NCBI GenBank assembly: GCA_035555315.1
Contig: DATMGU010000110.1
Coordinates: forward strand, 1-64,000
From: DATMGU01 sp035555315
GTDB taxonomy: Bacteria; Pseudomonadota; Alphaproteobacteria; ATCC43930; CGMCC-115725
DNA length: 64,000 bases
Direction of reading: 5' to 3'
The position numbers and the translations under genes are program-made. Position 1 is the stretch's first letter. Each line of letters opens with the position of its first letter. Positions 8,848-16,671 of this stretch are shown piece after piece. Below the pieces are notes generated by a model. It worked only from the letters and a program-made list of their open reading frames with translations, did no database searches and had not been told where the DNA came from.

Positions 8848-9653
8848 TGCTCGGCACCCCAGAAGACCAGCCGGCGTTCGACCACCGCCACCACGGCATA
8901 GAACCCGGTGCCGAGTAGCGCCGAGACGAGGAGTGCCGCCCAAATCGCCACGAAGTTCTCGTTGTACATGGCTTGCAACAGCAGCACGCCAAGCCCCGTC
9001 GTGTCGCCGAACCATTCGCCGACAATGGCACCGACCAGGCTGAGCGACGAGGCCAGGCGCAAGGCGACGAAGATTTGCGGCAGGGCGGTCGGCAGCTGGA
9101 GACGCAGGAGCAGCTGCCGGCTCGATGCGCCGAAGCTGCGCAGGAGGGCGGCCTGCCGAGGATCGACCGATTCAAGGCCGAGCAGCGTGTTCACCGTGAC
9201 GGGAAAGAAGGTGAGGTAGAAGGCGATGACCGCCTTCGCCACCAGCGTATTGCCGAACCACAGCACCACCAGGGCGCCGAAGGCGATGACGGGGATGGTC
9301 TGCGAGACGACGAAGACCGGAAAGATCATCTCGCGCAGGGTCCGCAGGCGGAAGAAGGCGATGCCGATCAGGATACCGAAGGCGCCACCCGTCGCGAAGC
9401 CGATCAGAGTCTCCGTCAAGGTGCGCAGGAAGCCGTCGATATAGGCGCGCGGCGTCGCCAGCATCGCCTGAAAGATGCTGCTGAGGCGCGGCAGGCTGTG
9501 CGGCTTGATGCCGAACAGCACGACCGACGCCTCCCAGACGACCGCGACCGCCGCGAGCGCGAAGGCCAGACGCAGGACTCCGCCCGCCGGAAACGCGGTC
9601 AGGGCTCTACCGCCCCTGTCCAAGGACGGTAGAGCCCTGGAACCGAAGGTCAC
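8844..9653 (-). CDS. ABC transporter permease, SsuC/TauC type
   Basis: Second permease (269 residues) with the EAA loop LLRSFGASSRQLLLRLQLPTA. The start is a GTG at 9653 overlapping the substrate-binding-protein stop (GTGA). The first codons contain a perfect 13-bp inverted repeat (9600-9639) that encodes the peptide echo SRALP...GRALT. Two dissimilar permeases in one operon resemble thiamine-precursor or pyrimidine importers of the THI5/NMT1 group rather than single-permease SsuABC. An internal start after the hairpin cannot be excluded. Confidence 0.85.
   Translation of the reverse strand: MTFGSRALPSLDRGGRALTAFPAGGVLRLAFALAAVAVVWEASVVLFGIKPHSLPRLSSIFQAMLATPRAYIDGFLRTLTETLIGFATGGAFGILIGIAFFRLRTLREMIFPVFVVSQTIPVIAFGALVVLWFGNTLVAKAVIAFYLTFFPVTVNTLLGLESVDPRQAALLRSFGASSRQLLLRLQLPTALPQIFVALRLASSLSLVGAIVGEWFGDTTGLGVLLLQAMYNENFVAIWAALLVSALLGTGFYAVVAVVERRLVFWGAEQ
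9600..9639 (-). promoter_or_regulatory. Perfect 13-bp hairpin just after the binding-protein stop
   Basis: CAGGGCTCTACCG (9600-9612) and CGGTAGAGCCCTG (9627-9639) are exact reverse complements separated by 14 nt. On the transcript the hairpin starts 10 nt after the binding-protein stop and lies in the first codons of the permease. There is no U-tract. Stem-loops at this position in ABC operons commonly stabilise the binding-protein mRNA or lower downstream permease expression; that role is inferred here. Confidence 0.55.
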
Positions 9654-10675
9654 AGACGACGGTCCGCCACCGCTATGCTCTCGAGGAAACTAGGATCGTA
9701 CGCCGCCTTCAGATCGACCGGCTTGGCGATGACCTTGTATTCCAGAAAGAAGTCATGCGCCGATTTGACCGCATCGCGGTCGATCCAGAACAGACCGTTC
9801 TCGCCGGCCTTGCCGGCCACCATCAGGCGCTTGACCTCGGTGAGCTGGAATTCCTGTTGAGCCCGGTCGAGCGTGGGTGCGACGGCCATCACCGTGTCGA
9901 TAGCCCCCTTGGGATCGGCGAACGCGTCCTTCCATCCCTTGATCGAGGCCCGCAGGAAGCCTTTCACGAGATCGGGCTTCTCCTTGGCGGTCGCTTCCGA
10001 GACAATCAGCGTGTCGCGCGGAAAGGTGATGCCGTAATCCTCGGCCACGAAGGTCCGGAGGCTGTCTTTCGGCATGCGCGACTGGATGGCGTAGAGCTCG
10101 TTGTAATAGGTCGCGGTCACCACATCGACACTGCCCTCGACGAAGGGCGTCACGCTGACCTGCTGCGGTTGGATCTTGAGCTGATCGGCGGTGATGCCCG
10201 CCTTGGCCAGCATGCCGCTCAGCACGTAATTGGCGCCGGTGAACCAGGTCGTGACGGTCTTGCCCTTGAAGTCCTCGATGGTCTTGACCGGGCCGTCCTT
10301 GCGTGTGACGAAGACGAAGGGCGTCAACTGGTGCGCCACGCCGATGCAGACGATCGGCAGCCCCTTGTCGCGGGCCGCGAACACGCTATCGGTGCCCCCC
10401 GAGAGACCGAACGTGTCGCTACCGGTCGCGACAAGATTCTCGGCGAGCAGATTGGGGCCGCCCGGATTGATCGTGAGGTCGATGCCCTCGGCCTTATAGT
10501 AACCCTTCGCCGCCGCGACGTAGAAGCCCGCGAACTGCGCCTGCGCCAGCCATTTCAGCCGCAACGATGCCTTGGTGAGTTCTTGGCTCCGCGCCGGCGC
10601 GGTCGCGACCATCGCGCCGGCGATGGTCGCGACGAGGGCGATGGCGGTTACGAGACGTCGTCTATCCAACATCAT
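9650..10675 (-). CDS. ABC substrate-binding protein, NMT1/THI5-like
   Basis: Periplasmic binding protein of 341 residues with a signal peptide at 1-30 (ends APARSQE). The family pattern LRLKWLAQAQFAGFYVAAAKG followed by GIDLTINPGGPN is the start of the THI5/NMT1 fold, which binds thiamine pyrimidine precursors and related small heterocycles in some members and nitrate, sulfonates or riboflavin-like compounds in others. The gene lies between the ATPase gene (37-bp gap) and the two permeases. The substrate is inferred only as a small, probably nitrogen-containing organic molecule. Confidence 0.88.
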   Translation of the reverse strand: MMLDRRRLVTAIALVATIAGAMVATAPARSQELTKASLRLKWLAQAQFAGFYVAAAKGYYKAEGIDLTINPGGPNLLAENLVATGSDTFGLSGGTDSVFAARDKGLPIVCIGVAHQLTPFVFVTRKDGPVKTIEDFKGKTVTTWFTGANYVLSGMLAKAGITADQLKIQPQQVSVTPFVEGSVDVVTATYYNELYAIQSRMPKDSLRTFVAEDYGITFPRDTLIVSEATAKEKPDLVKGFLRASIKGWKDAFADPKGAIDTVMAVAPTLDRAQQEFQLTEVKRLMVAGKAGENGLFWIDRDAVKSAHDFFLEYKVIAKPVDLKAAYDPSFLESIAVADRRL

Positions 10676-10712
10676 ATTCTCCTGACTCCGGGGGAGGGTT
10701 CTGGCTTGGGCG

Positions 10713-11543
10713 TCACAGGGCGGGCACCGCGCCGGCGCCCGATTGGAAGGATTTCATGCTCTCCTCCTCGATCGCGTCGAGCAGCGTGCGCTTAAGGCTG
10801 ATGAACTCCGGCGAGGTGACGACCTCCGGCCGGCGCGGGCGCGGCAGCTCGATTTTCTGTTCGAGCTTCACGGAACCGGGGCGGGCGGTCATGACCAGCA
10901 CACGATCGCCGAGGAAGATGGCCTCGTCCACGTCATGGGTGATGAACAGGATGGTTCGCCGATGCTTCTGCCAGACATCCAGCAGCCAGCGCTGCATCAT
11001 GGCGCGGGTAAGGGCATCGAGGGCGCCGAACGGCTCGTCGAGCAGCATGAGGTCGCGCTTGAAGAGGAAAGTGCGCATCAAGGCGACGCGCTGGCGCATG
11101 CCGCCCGACAATTGATGCGGATATTGGCTCTCGAAGCCGGCAAGGCCGAATTCGGGCAGCATCCGCAGGGCCAGCGCCCGGGCCTCCTTGCGCGGCGTGC
11201 CCTCCACTTCCAAGGCAAGGATCGCGTTGTCGATCACGTTGCGCCAGGGCAGCAGCAGATCGCGCTGCGGCATGAAGGAAACCCGGCCGAGCAGATCCGC
11301 CGCATGGCAGCTTTTCCCCTCGAACCGCAGGATGCCGCCGGCATCCGGTTCCTCCAGCCCCGCCACGATGTTGAAGAGGGTGCTCTTGCCACAGCCGCTG
11401 GGGCCGACGACCGTGACGAACTCGCCCGGCGCCACGGCCGCCTCGAACCCCGACAAAGCCGTAACCGAGCCATAGGTCTTGGCGAGCGCGCGCATCTCGA
11501 TCAGGCTGGACGCCGCTTCCGCCCCGTCCCGCGGCGACCTCAC
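10713..11543 (-). CDS. ABC transporter ATP-binding protein, SsuB/TauB type
   Basis: Cytoplasmic ATPase with intact motifs: Walker A GPSGCGKST, signature LSGGMRQR, Walker B LMLLDEP and switch-region THDVDEA. The GTG at 11543 is preferred: it follows GAGAGGG at a suitable distance, gives 276 residues (normal length), and leaves the TTGTATA motif at 11586 in the leader. The ATG at 11612 (299 residues) is possible but adds an unconserved tail. The internal ATG at 11495 falls within the first beta strand and is too late. It is the first gene of the importer operon and diverges from the GntR gene. Confidence 0.88.
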   Translation of the reverse strand: MRSPRDGAEAASSLIEMRALAKTYGSVTALSGFEAAVAPGEFVTVVGPSGCGKSTLFNIVAGLEEPDAGGILRFEGKSCHAADLLGRVSFMPQRDLLLPWRNVIDNAILALEVEGTPRKEARALALRMLPEFGLAGFESQYPHQLSGGMRQRVALMRTFLFKRDLMLLDEPFGALDALTRAMMQRWLLDVWQKHRRTILFITHDVDEAIFLGDRVLVMTARPGSVKLEQKIELPRPRRPEVVTSPEFISLKRTLLDAIEEESMKSFQSGAGAVPAL

Positions 11544-11585
11544 CCCACCCTCTCGCGTCGATGCCTGCACAGAAGTGCCCCCAGC

Positions 11586-11596
11586 TTGTATAATGA
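11586..11596 (+). promoter_or_regulatory. Operator-like TTGTATAATGA motif upstream of the importer operon
   Basis: First of three matches to wTGTATAnyGA in this locus. It lies in the leader of the ATPase gene if the GTG start is right. The half-site TNGT-N2-ACNA is known for FadR/FCD-type GntR regulators, and the adjacent regulator is of that type. The right half is degenerate. Confidence 0.4.
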
Positions 11597-11765
11597 CGGC
11601 CGCTTTCCGCATGCCCGATGCCGCGTGATCGCAGTGCCTCGAAGCAACTCATGTGCCACCGAGGGATTTCGCCCGTGAACGGCATGGACTTTGCTCATGG
11701 TTAGGGCCTAATGCGCGCGCTGAGCAGGGGCTTTCAGCCGCGATTCTCACCATCGGGGCACCTAG

Positions 11766-11776
11766 ATGTATACTGA
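11766..11776 (+). promoter_or_regulatory. Operator-like ATGTATACTGA motif upstream of gntR
   Basis: Second copy of the shared motif, centred on the palindrome GTATAC and ending 24 bases before the gntR ATG. This is the position expected for autoregulation. Confidence 0.45.
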
Positions 11777-11799
11777 AACTCTAAAATGAGATCGCCGAT

Positions 11800-12510
11800 A
11801 TGAGTTTGAGTGCACATGATGGTGGCAGCCGGGCGAAAAATGGGCATGAGGCGCTGATACCGCTGCCTGGCGTGACGCTCGCGGAGAGTCTGCGCCAGCG
11901 GCTTGAAGAGGCGATCGCGGCCGGACGGCTGGAGCCCGGCAGCCGGCTCGACGAGCAGGAGATCGCGCTGCGTTTCGGGGTGTCGCGCACGCCGGTCCGC
12001 GAGGCTTTCAGGCTGCTCGCCGCCAACAACCTCGTCGAGTTGCGCGGGCGCCAGGGCGCGGCCGTGCGAGCGATCGGCGCGCATGCGCTGATCGAGATGT
12101 TTCAGGTGATGGCCGAGTTGGAAGGCCTGTGCGCCAGGCTTGCCGCACGGCGCGTATCGCACTCGTGGAGTGAGAAAATTGACGAGATTCATCAAAGGCT
12201 CGTGGCTCTTTCGGATGGCGGGGACATCGACGCCTTTTATGATGTGAACCAGGAATTCCACGAGGCGATCTACGAAGCCTCGCGCAACACCTTCCTCGCC
12301 GATCAGACGCGCAGGCTGCGCAATCAGGTGGCCGCCTATCGCCGCCGCGTCACGCGCATGCCGAACCGGATGACCGACACCGTGCGCGAGCACGAGGAGG
12401 TCATGCAGGCCATCCTCGCCCATGATCCGGAGCGGGCGCACAAGGCCATGCGCGACCATGTCAATCTGCTCGGCGACAATCTCCTGGACTTCCTCGCCGC
12501 CTTCGAGTGA
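11800..12510 (+). CDS. GntR-family transcriptional regulator (FCD domain)
   Basis: A 236-residue regulator. The winged helix spans about residues 25-88 (GSRLDEQEIALRFGVSRTPV) and the all-helical FCD effector domain about 95-230, with Asp, His and Glu residues that may bind a metal (ELEGLC, NQEFHEAIYEAS). It lies between the importer operon and the SDR-to-cupin operon and most likely controls both. FCD regulators usually sense a carboxylate intermediate. The ATG at 11800 is preceded by a GAGA-type ribosome-binding site. Confidence 0.9.
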   Translation: MSLSAHDGGSRAKNGHEALIPLPGVTLAESLRQRLEEAIAAGRLEPGSRLDEQEIALRFGVSRTPVREAFRLLAANNLVELRGRQGAAVRAIGAHALIEMFQVMAELEGLCARLAARRVSHSWSEKIDEIHQRLVALSDGGDIDAFYDVNQEFHEAIYEASRNTFLADQTRRLRNQVAAYRRRVTRMPNRMTDTVREHEEVMQAILAHDPERAHKAMRDHVNLLGDNLLDFLAAFE

Positions 12511-12544
12511 GCCTCACACGGGTTGGTATGCAGATTGCTTTTCT

Positions 12545-12555
12545 TTGTATATCGA
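12545..12555 (+). promoter_or_regulatory. Operator-like TTGTATATCGA motif upstream of the SDR operon
   Basis: Third copy of the shared motif, in the gap between the gntR stop and the GTG start of the SDR gene at 12578. It suggests that the enzyme operon has its own GntR-controlled promoter in addition to read-through. Confidence 0.4.
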
Positions 12556-12577
12556 ACTTGCGTCGCGGGAGATTTGC

Positions 12578-13357
12578 GTGGAGCTCAACCTCAAGAACAA
12601 GACGGCCCTGATCACCGGCGCGTCCAAAGGCATCGGGCTCGCGGTAGCCGAGGTTTTCGCCGCCGAGGGCTGCCATCTGCATTTGGCGGCGCGCAATGGC
12701 GAAGCGATGACCGACGCCAAGCACGCCCTTGAGGCGCGGCACGGCGTCACCGTCACGGTTCACGCGCTCGACCTGTCCAGCACCGAAGCCATGGAAAAGC
12801 TCGCGGTGGATGCCGGGGATGTCGACATCCTCATCAACAATGCCGGCGACATCCCGGCGGGCTCGCTCGAAATTCTCGGCGAGGCCGACTGGCGGCGGGG
12901 CTTCGACCTCAAGGTCTTCGGCTACATAACGCTGTCGCGCCTGTATTATCCGTGCATGAAAGGCCGGGATGGCGTCATCCTGAATATCATCGGCAATTCC
13001 GGCGAGAATTGGGATGCCAGCTATATCGCGGGCAGTACCGGCAACGCCGCCTTGATGTCCTTCACCAAGGCGCTCGGCGGGGCGAGCCTCAACCATGGCG
13101 TGCGCGTCCTCGCCGTCAATCCCGGGCCCGTCGCCACCGACCGCATGCTCAAGATCATGAAGCGCAAGGCGATCGACATGCTCGGCGACGAAAGCCGCTG
13201 GGAGGAGCTGTTCGACAAATATCCCGGCAAGCGCCCCGCGACCTCGGCGGAAGTGGCCGATCTCGTGGCATTCCTCGCCTCCCCCAAGGCCGGCTACATC
13301 ACCGGCACCGTGGTCACGATCGATGGCGGTATCGCCGCGCGCGGCTCGGTGATCTGA
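12578..13357 (+). CDS. SDR-family protein lacking the catalytic lysine
   Basis: Rossmann-fold short-chain dehydrogenase/reductase of 259 residues with TGASKGIG at 13-20 and NNAG near 87-90. Ser141 and Tyr149 of the active site are present, but the YxxxK motif reads YIAGS: Ser153 replaces Lys (codon 13034-13036, AGT). The C-terminal TGTVVTIDGG is normal. Either it belongs to an atypical SDR branch with another proton relay or it is not a standard oxidoreductase. The GTG at 12578 follows GCGGGAGA; longer frames reach back into gntR. It overlaps the aminotransferase gene by one base. Confidence 0.85.
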   Translation: MELNLKNKTALITGASKGIGLAVAEVFAAEGCHLHLAARNGEAMTDAKHALEARHGVTVTVHALDLSSTEAMEKLAVDAGDVDILINNAGDIPAGSLEILGEADWRRGFDLKVFGYITLSRLYYPCMKGRDGVILNIIGNSGENWDASYIAGSTGNAALMSFTKALGGASLNHGVRVLAVNPGPVATDRMLKIMKRKAIDMLGDESRWEELFDKYPGKRPATSAEVADLVAFLASPKAGYITGTVVTIDGGIAARGSVI

Positions 13358-14490
13358 TGTCCACCGCCCTCGTCCGCAACCGCTATTTCGACGAACTCTC
13401 GGCCACGCCGGGGCTCTACTGGCTTGGTCAGAACACCAACCATATCGAGAGCCACCCAGCGGTGCGCGAGGCGATGATCCGTTCGATCGAGCATGGCGAG
13501 TTCAACGCCTATGCCCCGCCGCTCGGCTTCGAGGCCCTGCGCAAGGCGATCGTCGAGGATCTCGGCACGCCGGGGGCGGAAGCCCTGGTGACGGAGGGCG
13601 GGGTCAGCGCGCTGGCCATGATCTGCCGCGCGCGCTGCAAACCCGGCACCACCCTGGTCACCACCGATCCAACCTGGAAATGGCCGTGCCTGTTCGCGCG
13701 CCAGCAGGGTGCCGAGGTGATCGAGATCCCGATCTACGACGCGGCCTGCGGCTATCGCCTCACCGCGGAGGCGCTGAAAGCCAATGTCGACGCGCGCACC
13801 GCGATCATCTATCTCGTCGACCCCAACAACCCGCTCGGCATCCGCTACACGCGCGACGAAATCGAGAGCTTCGCCGCCATCGCCCGCGCGTGCGGCGCGC
13901 TGCTGGTGCATGACTGCACCTATCGCGATTTCGCGGACGGGCATTTCCCGGCTTTGCATGCGGCACCGGAAGGGGCGGTCGTCTCGCTCAGCTTCTCGAA
14001 ATGGCTGGGGTTGGCCGGGCTGCGCATCGGCGCGCTGGTCGCGGCCCCTGCCCTGTTCGAGGAATTCGCGGGCCTTGCCACCAGCGTGCTCGGCGCCAGC
14101 GTCATCGCCCAGCGCGCGGCGCAGGCCGGCCTGTCCGTCAAGGGCGAATGGATGGGCAAGGTGCGCGCGATCGACCGCGCCAACAAGGCGATGATCCACG
14201 AAGCGGTCAGCATCGTCGACGGGCTGTCGCTGCCGGTCTACCCCTCGCACGGCAATTTCCTGGTGCTGGAGACGATCGACGCCGGCATCAAGCCGGAGGC
14301 GCTGGTCGAATGCTATCGCCGCCAGGGCATCATGATCCGGCAGGGCACCTATCACACGCAGCGCTTCGGCGACCGCTTCGTGAAAGTCAGCACTTCCGTA
14401 CCAACGCTTTGGGTGGAAAAATTCTGCGCGCTGCTGCCCCAGATGGTGGCACAAGCGCGTACCCTCAACGATCTGCCGCCGCAATTCTGA
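13357..14490 (+). CDS. PLP-dependent aminotransferase, class I/II
   Basis: Fold-type I aminotransferase of 377 residues. The PLP-binding Lys lies in SFSKWLGLAGLRIGA (about residue 215), with the usual VDPNNPLGI (about 152) and HDCTYRDF segments. The N-terminus LYWLGQNTNH and the ability to start at residue 1 without a leader fit the histidinol-phosphate/aspartate aminotransferase-like group. It would remove or add an amino group on an intermediate made by the neighbouring enzymes. The ATG overlaps the SDR stop (TGATG). Substrate unknown. Confidence 0.9.
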   Translation: MSTALVRNRYFDELSATPGLYWLGQNTNHIESHPAVREAMIRSIEHGEFNAYAPPLGFEALRKAIVEDLGTPGAEALVTEGGVSALAMICRARCKPGTTLVTTDPTWKWPCLFARQQGAEVIEIPIYDAACGYRLTAEALKANVDARTAIIYLVDPNNPLGIRYTRDEIESFAAIARACGALLVHDCTYRDFADGHFPALHAAPEGAVVSLSFSKWLGLAGLRIGALVAAPALFEEFAGLATSVLGASVIAQRAAQAGLSVKGEWMGKVRAIDRANKAMIHEAVSIVDGLSLPVYPSHGNFLVLETIDAGIKPEALVECYRRQGIMIRQGTYHTQRFGDRFVKVSTSVPTLWVEKFCALLPQMVAQARTLNDLPPQF

Positions 14491-14505
14491 AAGGTTCCCC
14501 CGCCC

Positions 14506-15384
14506 ATGGCGATCACCACCAAGGATGGCATCACGCTGCATGTGGAGGAAGCCGGCGCCGGCACGCCGATCCTCTTCATCCATGAATTCGGTGGCAATCA
14601 TCAGAGCTGGGAGCCGCAGCTGCGCTATTTCAGCCGCCGGCACCGCTGCGTCACCTATGCCGCGCGCGGCTATCCGCCCTCCGACGTGCCCGCGACCGTC
14701 GACGCCTATTCGCAGGCGAACGCCGCCGATGACGCGGTGGCCGTGCTCGACGGGCTCGGCATCGACAAGGCGCATATCGTCGGGCTGTCGATGGGCGGCT
14801 TCTGCACAGTGCATTTCGGCCTGCGCACGCCGCGACGCGCGCGCTCGCTGACCGTGGCCGGGGCCGGCTATGGCTGCGAAAAGGACGTCGAGGCGTATTT
14901 CCGCGGCGTGTCCCTGGAGGTGGCCGACAAGTTCGAGAAGCAGGGCGCCAAAGAGTTCTCGAAGATCTACGCGCTTGGTGCCAGCCGCGTGCAGTTCCAG
15001 AACAAGGATCCCCGTGGCTGGCAGGAATTCGCCGGCAGGCTCGCCGCCCATTCCGATCTCGGTGCCGCGATGACGATGCGCGGCGTTCAAGCGCGACGGC
15101 CTTCCTTCTACGATCTGGAGGATGGCTTGAAGCGCATGAACGTGCCGACATTGGTGATCGTCGGCGACGAGGACGACCATTGCCTGCAACCCGGCATTTT
15201 CCTGAAGAAGACCATTCCGGCCTGCGGTCTCTCGGTCTTTCCGCAGACCGGCCACACGCTGAACCTCGAAGAACCCGACGCCTTCAACGCGCTGCTGGCC
15301 GAGTTCATCGCTCAGGTCGAGGCGGGTCGCTGGCTGCCGCGCGATCCGCGCGCGCTGCCGGGCCAGATCATGCGCACGAATTAG
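14506..15384 (+). CDS. Alpha/beta-hydrolase
   Basis: A 292-residue alpha/beta-hydrolase. The nucleophile elbow GLSMGGF is at about residues 91-97, HEFGGNH near 25-31 forms the oxyanion region, the acid is probably in VGDEDDHC, and the catalytic His is in QTGHTLNLEEP. It resembles the 3-oxoadipate enol-lactonase/pyrethroid-hydrolase-like group. In context it probably hydrolyses an amide, lactone or C-C bond in the degradation intermediate. It starts 15 bp after the aminotransferase stop. Confidence 0.85.
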   Translation: MAITTKDGITLHVEEAGAGTPILFIHEFGGNHQSWEPQLRYFSRRHRCVTYAARGYPPSDVPATVDAYSQANAADDAVAVLDGLGIDKAHIVGLSMGGFCTVHFGLRTPRRARSLTVAGAGYGCEKDVEAYFRGVSLEVADKFEKQGAKEFSKIYALGASRVQFQNKDPRGWQEFAGRLAAHSDLGAAMTMRGVQARRPSFYDLEDGLKRMNVPTLVIVGDEDDHCLQPGIFLKKTIPACGLSVFPQTGHTLNLEEPDAFNALLAEFIAQVEAGRWLPRDPRALPGQIMRTN

Positions 15385-15394
15385 GGGGCACGCG

Positions 15395-16660
15395 ATGGTG
15401 GCCCCATCTTCCCTGATCGACGCCGACCGCCTATGGACGCGCCTGATGGCGCTGGCCCGGATCGGCGCCACGGCGGCGGGCGGGGTCAATCGGCAGGCGC
15501 TCAGCGAAGACGAGATCGGCGCTTGGCGCCTGATGATCGGCTGGGCGCATGAGGCAGGGCTGGAACCGGCGACCGATGCCGTGGGCAACCTCTTCCTCAC
15601 CCTGCGCGGCACCGACCCGGACAGCCCGCCGCTGATGCTCGGCAGCCATCTCGACAGCCAGCCGACCGGCGGTAAGTTCGACGGTGCCGCGGGCGTGCTG
15701 GGCGCTTTGGAGGCCGTCGTCTCGCTGGCTCAGCGGGGCCGCGCACCGCTGCGCGATCTGACCGTCGTCGCCTGGATGAACGAGGAAGGCAGCCGTTTCG
15801 CCCCCGGCATGATGGGGTCGGAAGCCTTTGTGGGCGAGCGCCGCCTCCACGCGATCCGTGCCGTACACGACGCGGCCGCGATCAGTGTCGGCGAGGCCCT
15901 GGACCAGCTCCATGCGGCCTTCCCCGATCTACCGAAGAGGCCGCTGGGCTTTCCCCTAGCCGGCTATCTCGAGCTGCATATCGAGCAAGGCCCGTTGCTT
16001 GAGGCCACAGGGCGCGTCATCGGCGTCGTTTCCGGCATCCAAGGCAAGAAGACCTACGACATTGCCGTCGAGGGTACCGGAGGGCATGCCGGCACCCTGG
16101 CGATGGCCGAGCGGCGCGATGCGCTCGCGGCCTTCGCGCGCATCGCCACGGTGCTGCACGCCGAGATCGGCGGCCATGACGCGGCGATCAAATTCACCAT
16201 CGGGCGCGTGACGGTGGAGCCCAACGCGCCCTCTGTGGTGCCGTCGCGCGTCACTTTCAGTATCGATCTGCGTCACCCGGACAACGCCGTGCTGAATGCC
16301 ATGGGCGATCGGTTGAGCGTCCTCTGCCATGAACAGGCCGTGCCCTGCGGCGTGACCGTCAAGGCGCAGGTCGATGCGCCCTCCAATATTTTCGACCCCA
16401 ATCTGGGCCGCCTGATCGAACGGGCGGCCCAGGCGCAGGGACACCCGGCGATGCCGATCTTGTCGACGGCGGGGCATGATGCGCGCCATCTGGCGAAGGT
16501 CTGCCCGAGTGCCATGATCTTCATTCCCTGCCGGGATGGCGTCAGTCATGTCGAGCACGAATGGGCCGAGCCCGAGCATGTCGCGGCGGGTACCGCCGTG
16601 TTGGCGCGGGTGCTCGAAGACCTGGCCTTCGTCGAACATCCCTTTGCCGTAAGAGCTTGA
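15395..16660 (+). CDS. M20-family Zn-dependent amidohydrolase (N-carbamoyl-amino-acid/allantoate type)
   Basis: A 421-residue metallo-amidohydrolase with the di-metal ligands of the AllC/HyuC/AmaB group: GSHLDSQPTGGKFDGAAG (His and Asp), WMNEEGSRF (Glu-Glu), HIEQGP (His) and a C-terminal SHVEHEW (His). These enzymes cleave N-carbamoyl amino acids, allantoate, ureidoglycine or formyl-amino acids. In this operon it points to an intermediate with a ureido or formamido group, i.e. a nitrogen heterocycle after ring opening. The start ATG at 15395 follows a GGGGG-rich ribosome-binding site, 10 bp after the hydrolase. Confidence 0.9.
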   Translation: MVAPSSLIDADRLWTRLMALARIGATAAGGVNRQALSEDEIGAWRLMIGWAHEAGLEPATDAVGNLFLTLRGTDPDSPPLMLGSHLDSQPTGGKFDGAAGVLGALEAVVSLAQRGRAPLRDLTVVAWMNEEGSRFAPGMMGSEAFVGERRLHAIRAVHDAAAISVGEALDQLHAAFPDLPKRPLGFPLAGYLELHIEQGPLLEATGRVIGVVSGIQGKKTYDIAVEGTGGHAGTLAMAERRDALAAFARIATVLHAEIGGHDAAIKFTIGRVTVEPNAPSVVPSRVTFSIDLRHPDNAVLNAMGDRLSVLCHEQAVPCGVTVKAQVDAPSNIFDPNLGRLIERAAQAQGHPAMPILSTAGHDARHLAKVCPSAMIFIPCRDGVSHVEHEWAEPEHVAAGTAVLARVLEDLAFVEHPFAVRA

Positions 16661-16671
16661 GGACCATCCCC

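Noticed and set aside
13294..15612. 772-codon open frame on the minus strand
   Set aside because: Antisense to the aminotransferase and hydrolase genes, which have clear motifs in tight operon spacing.
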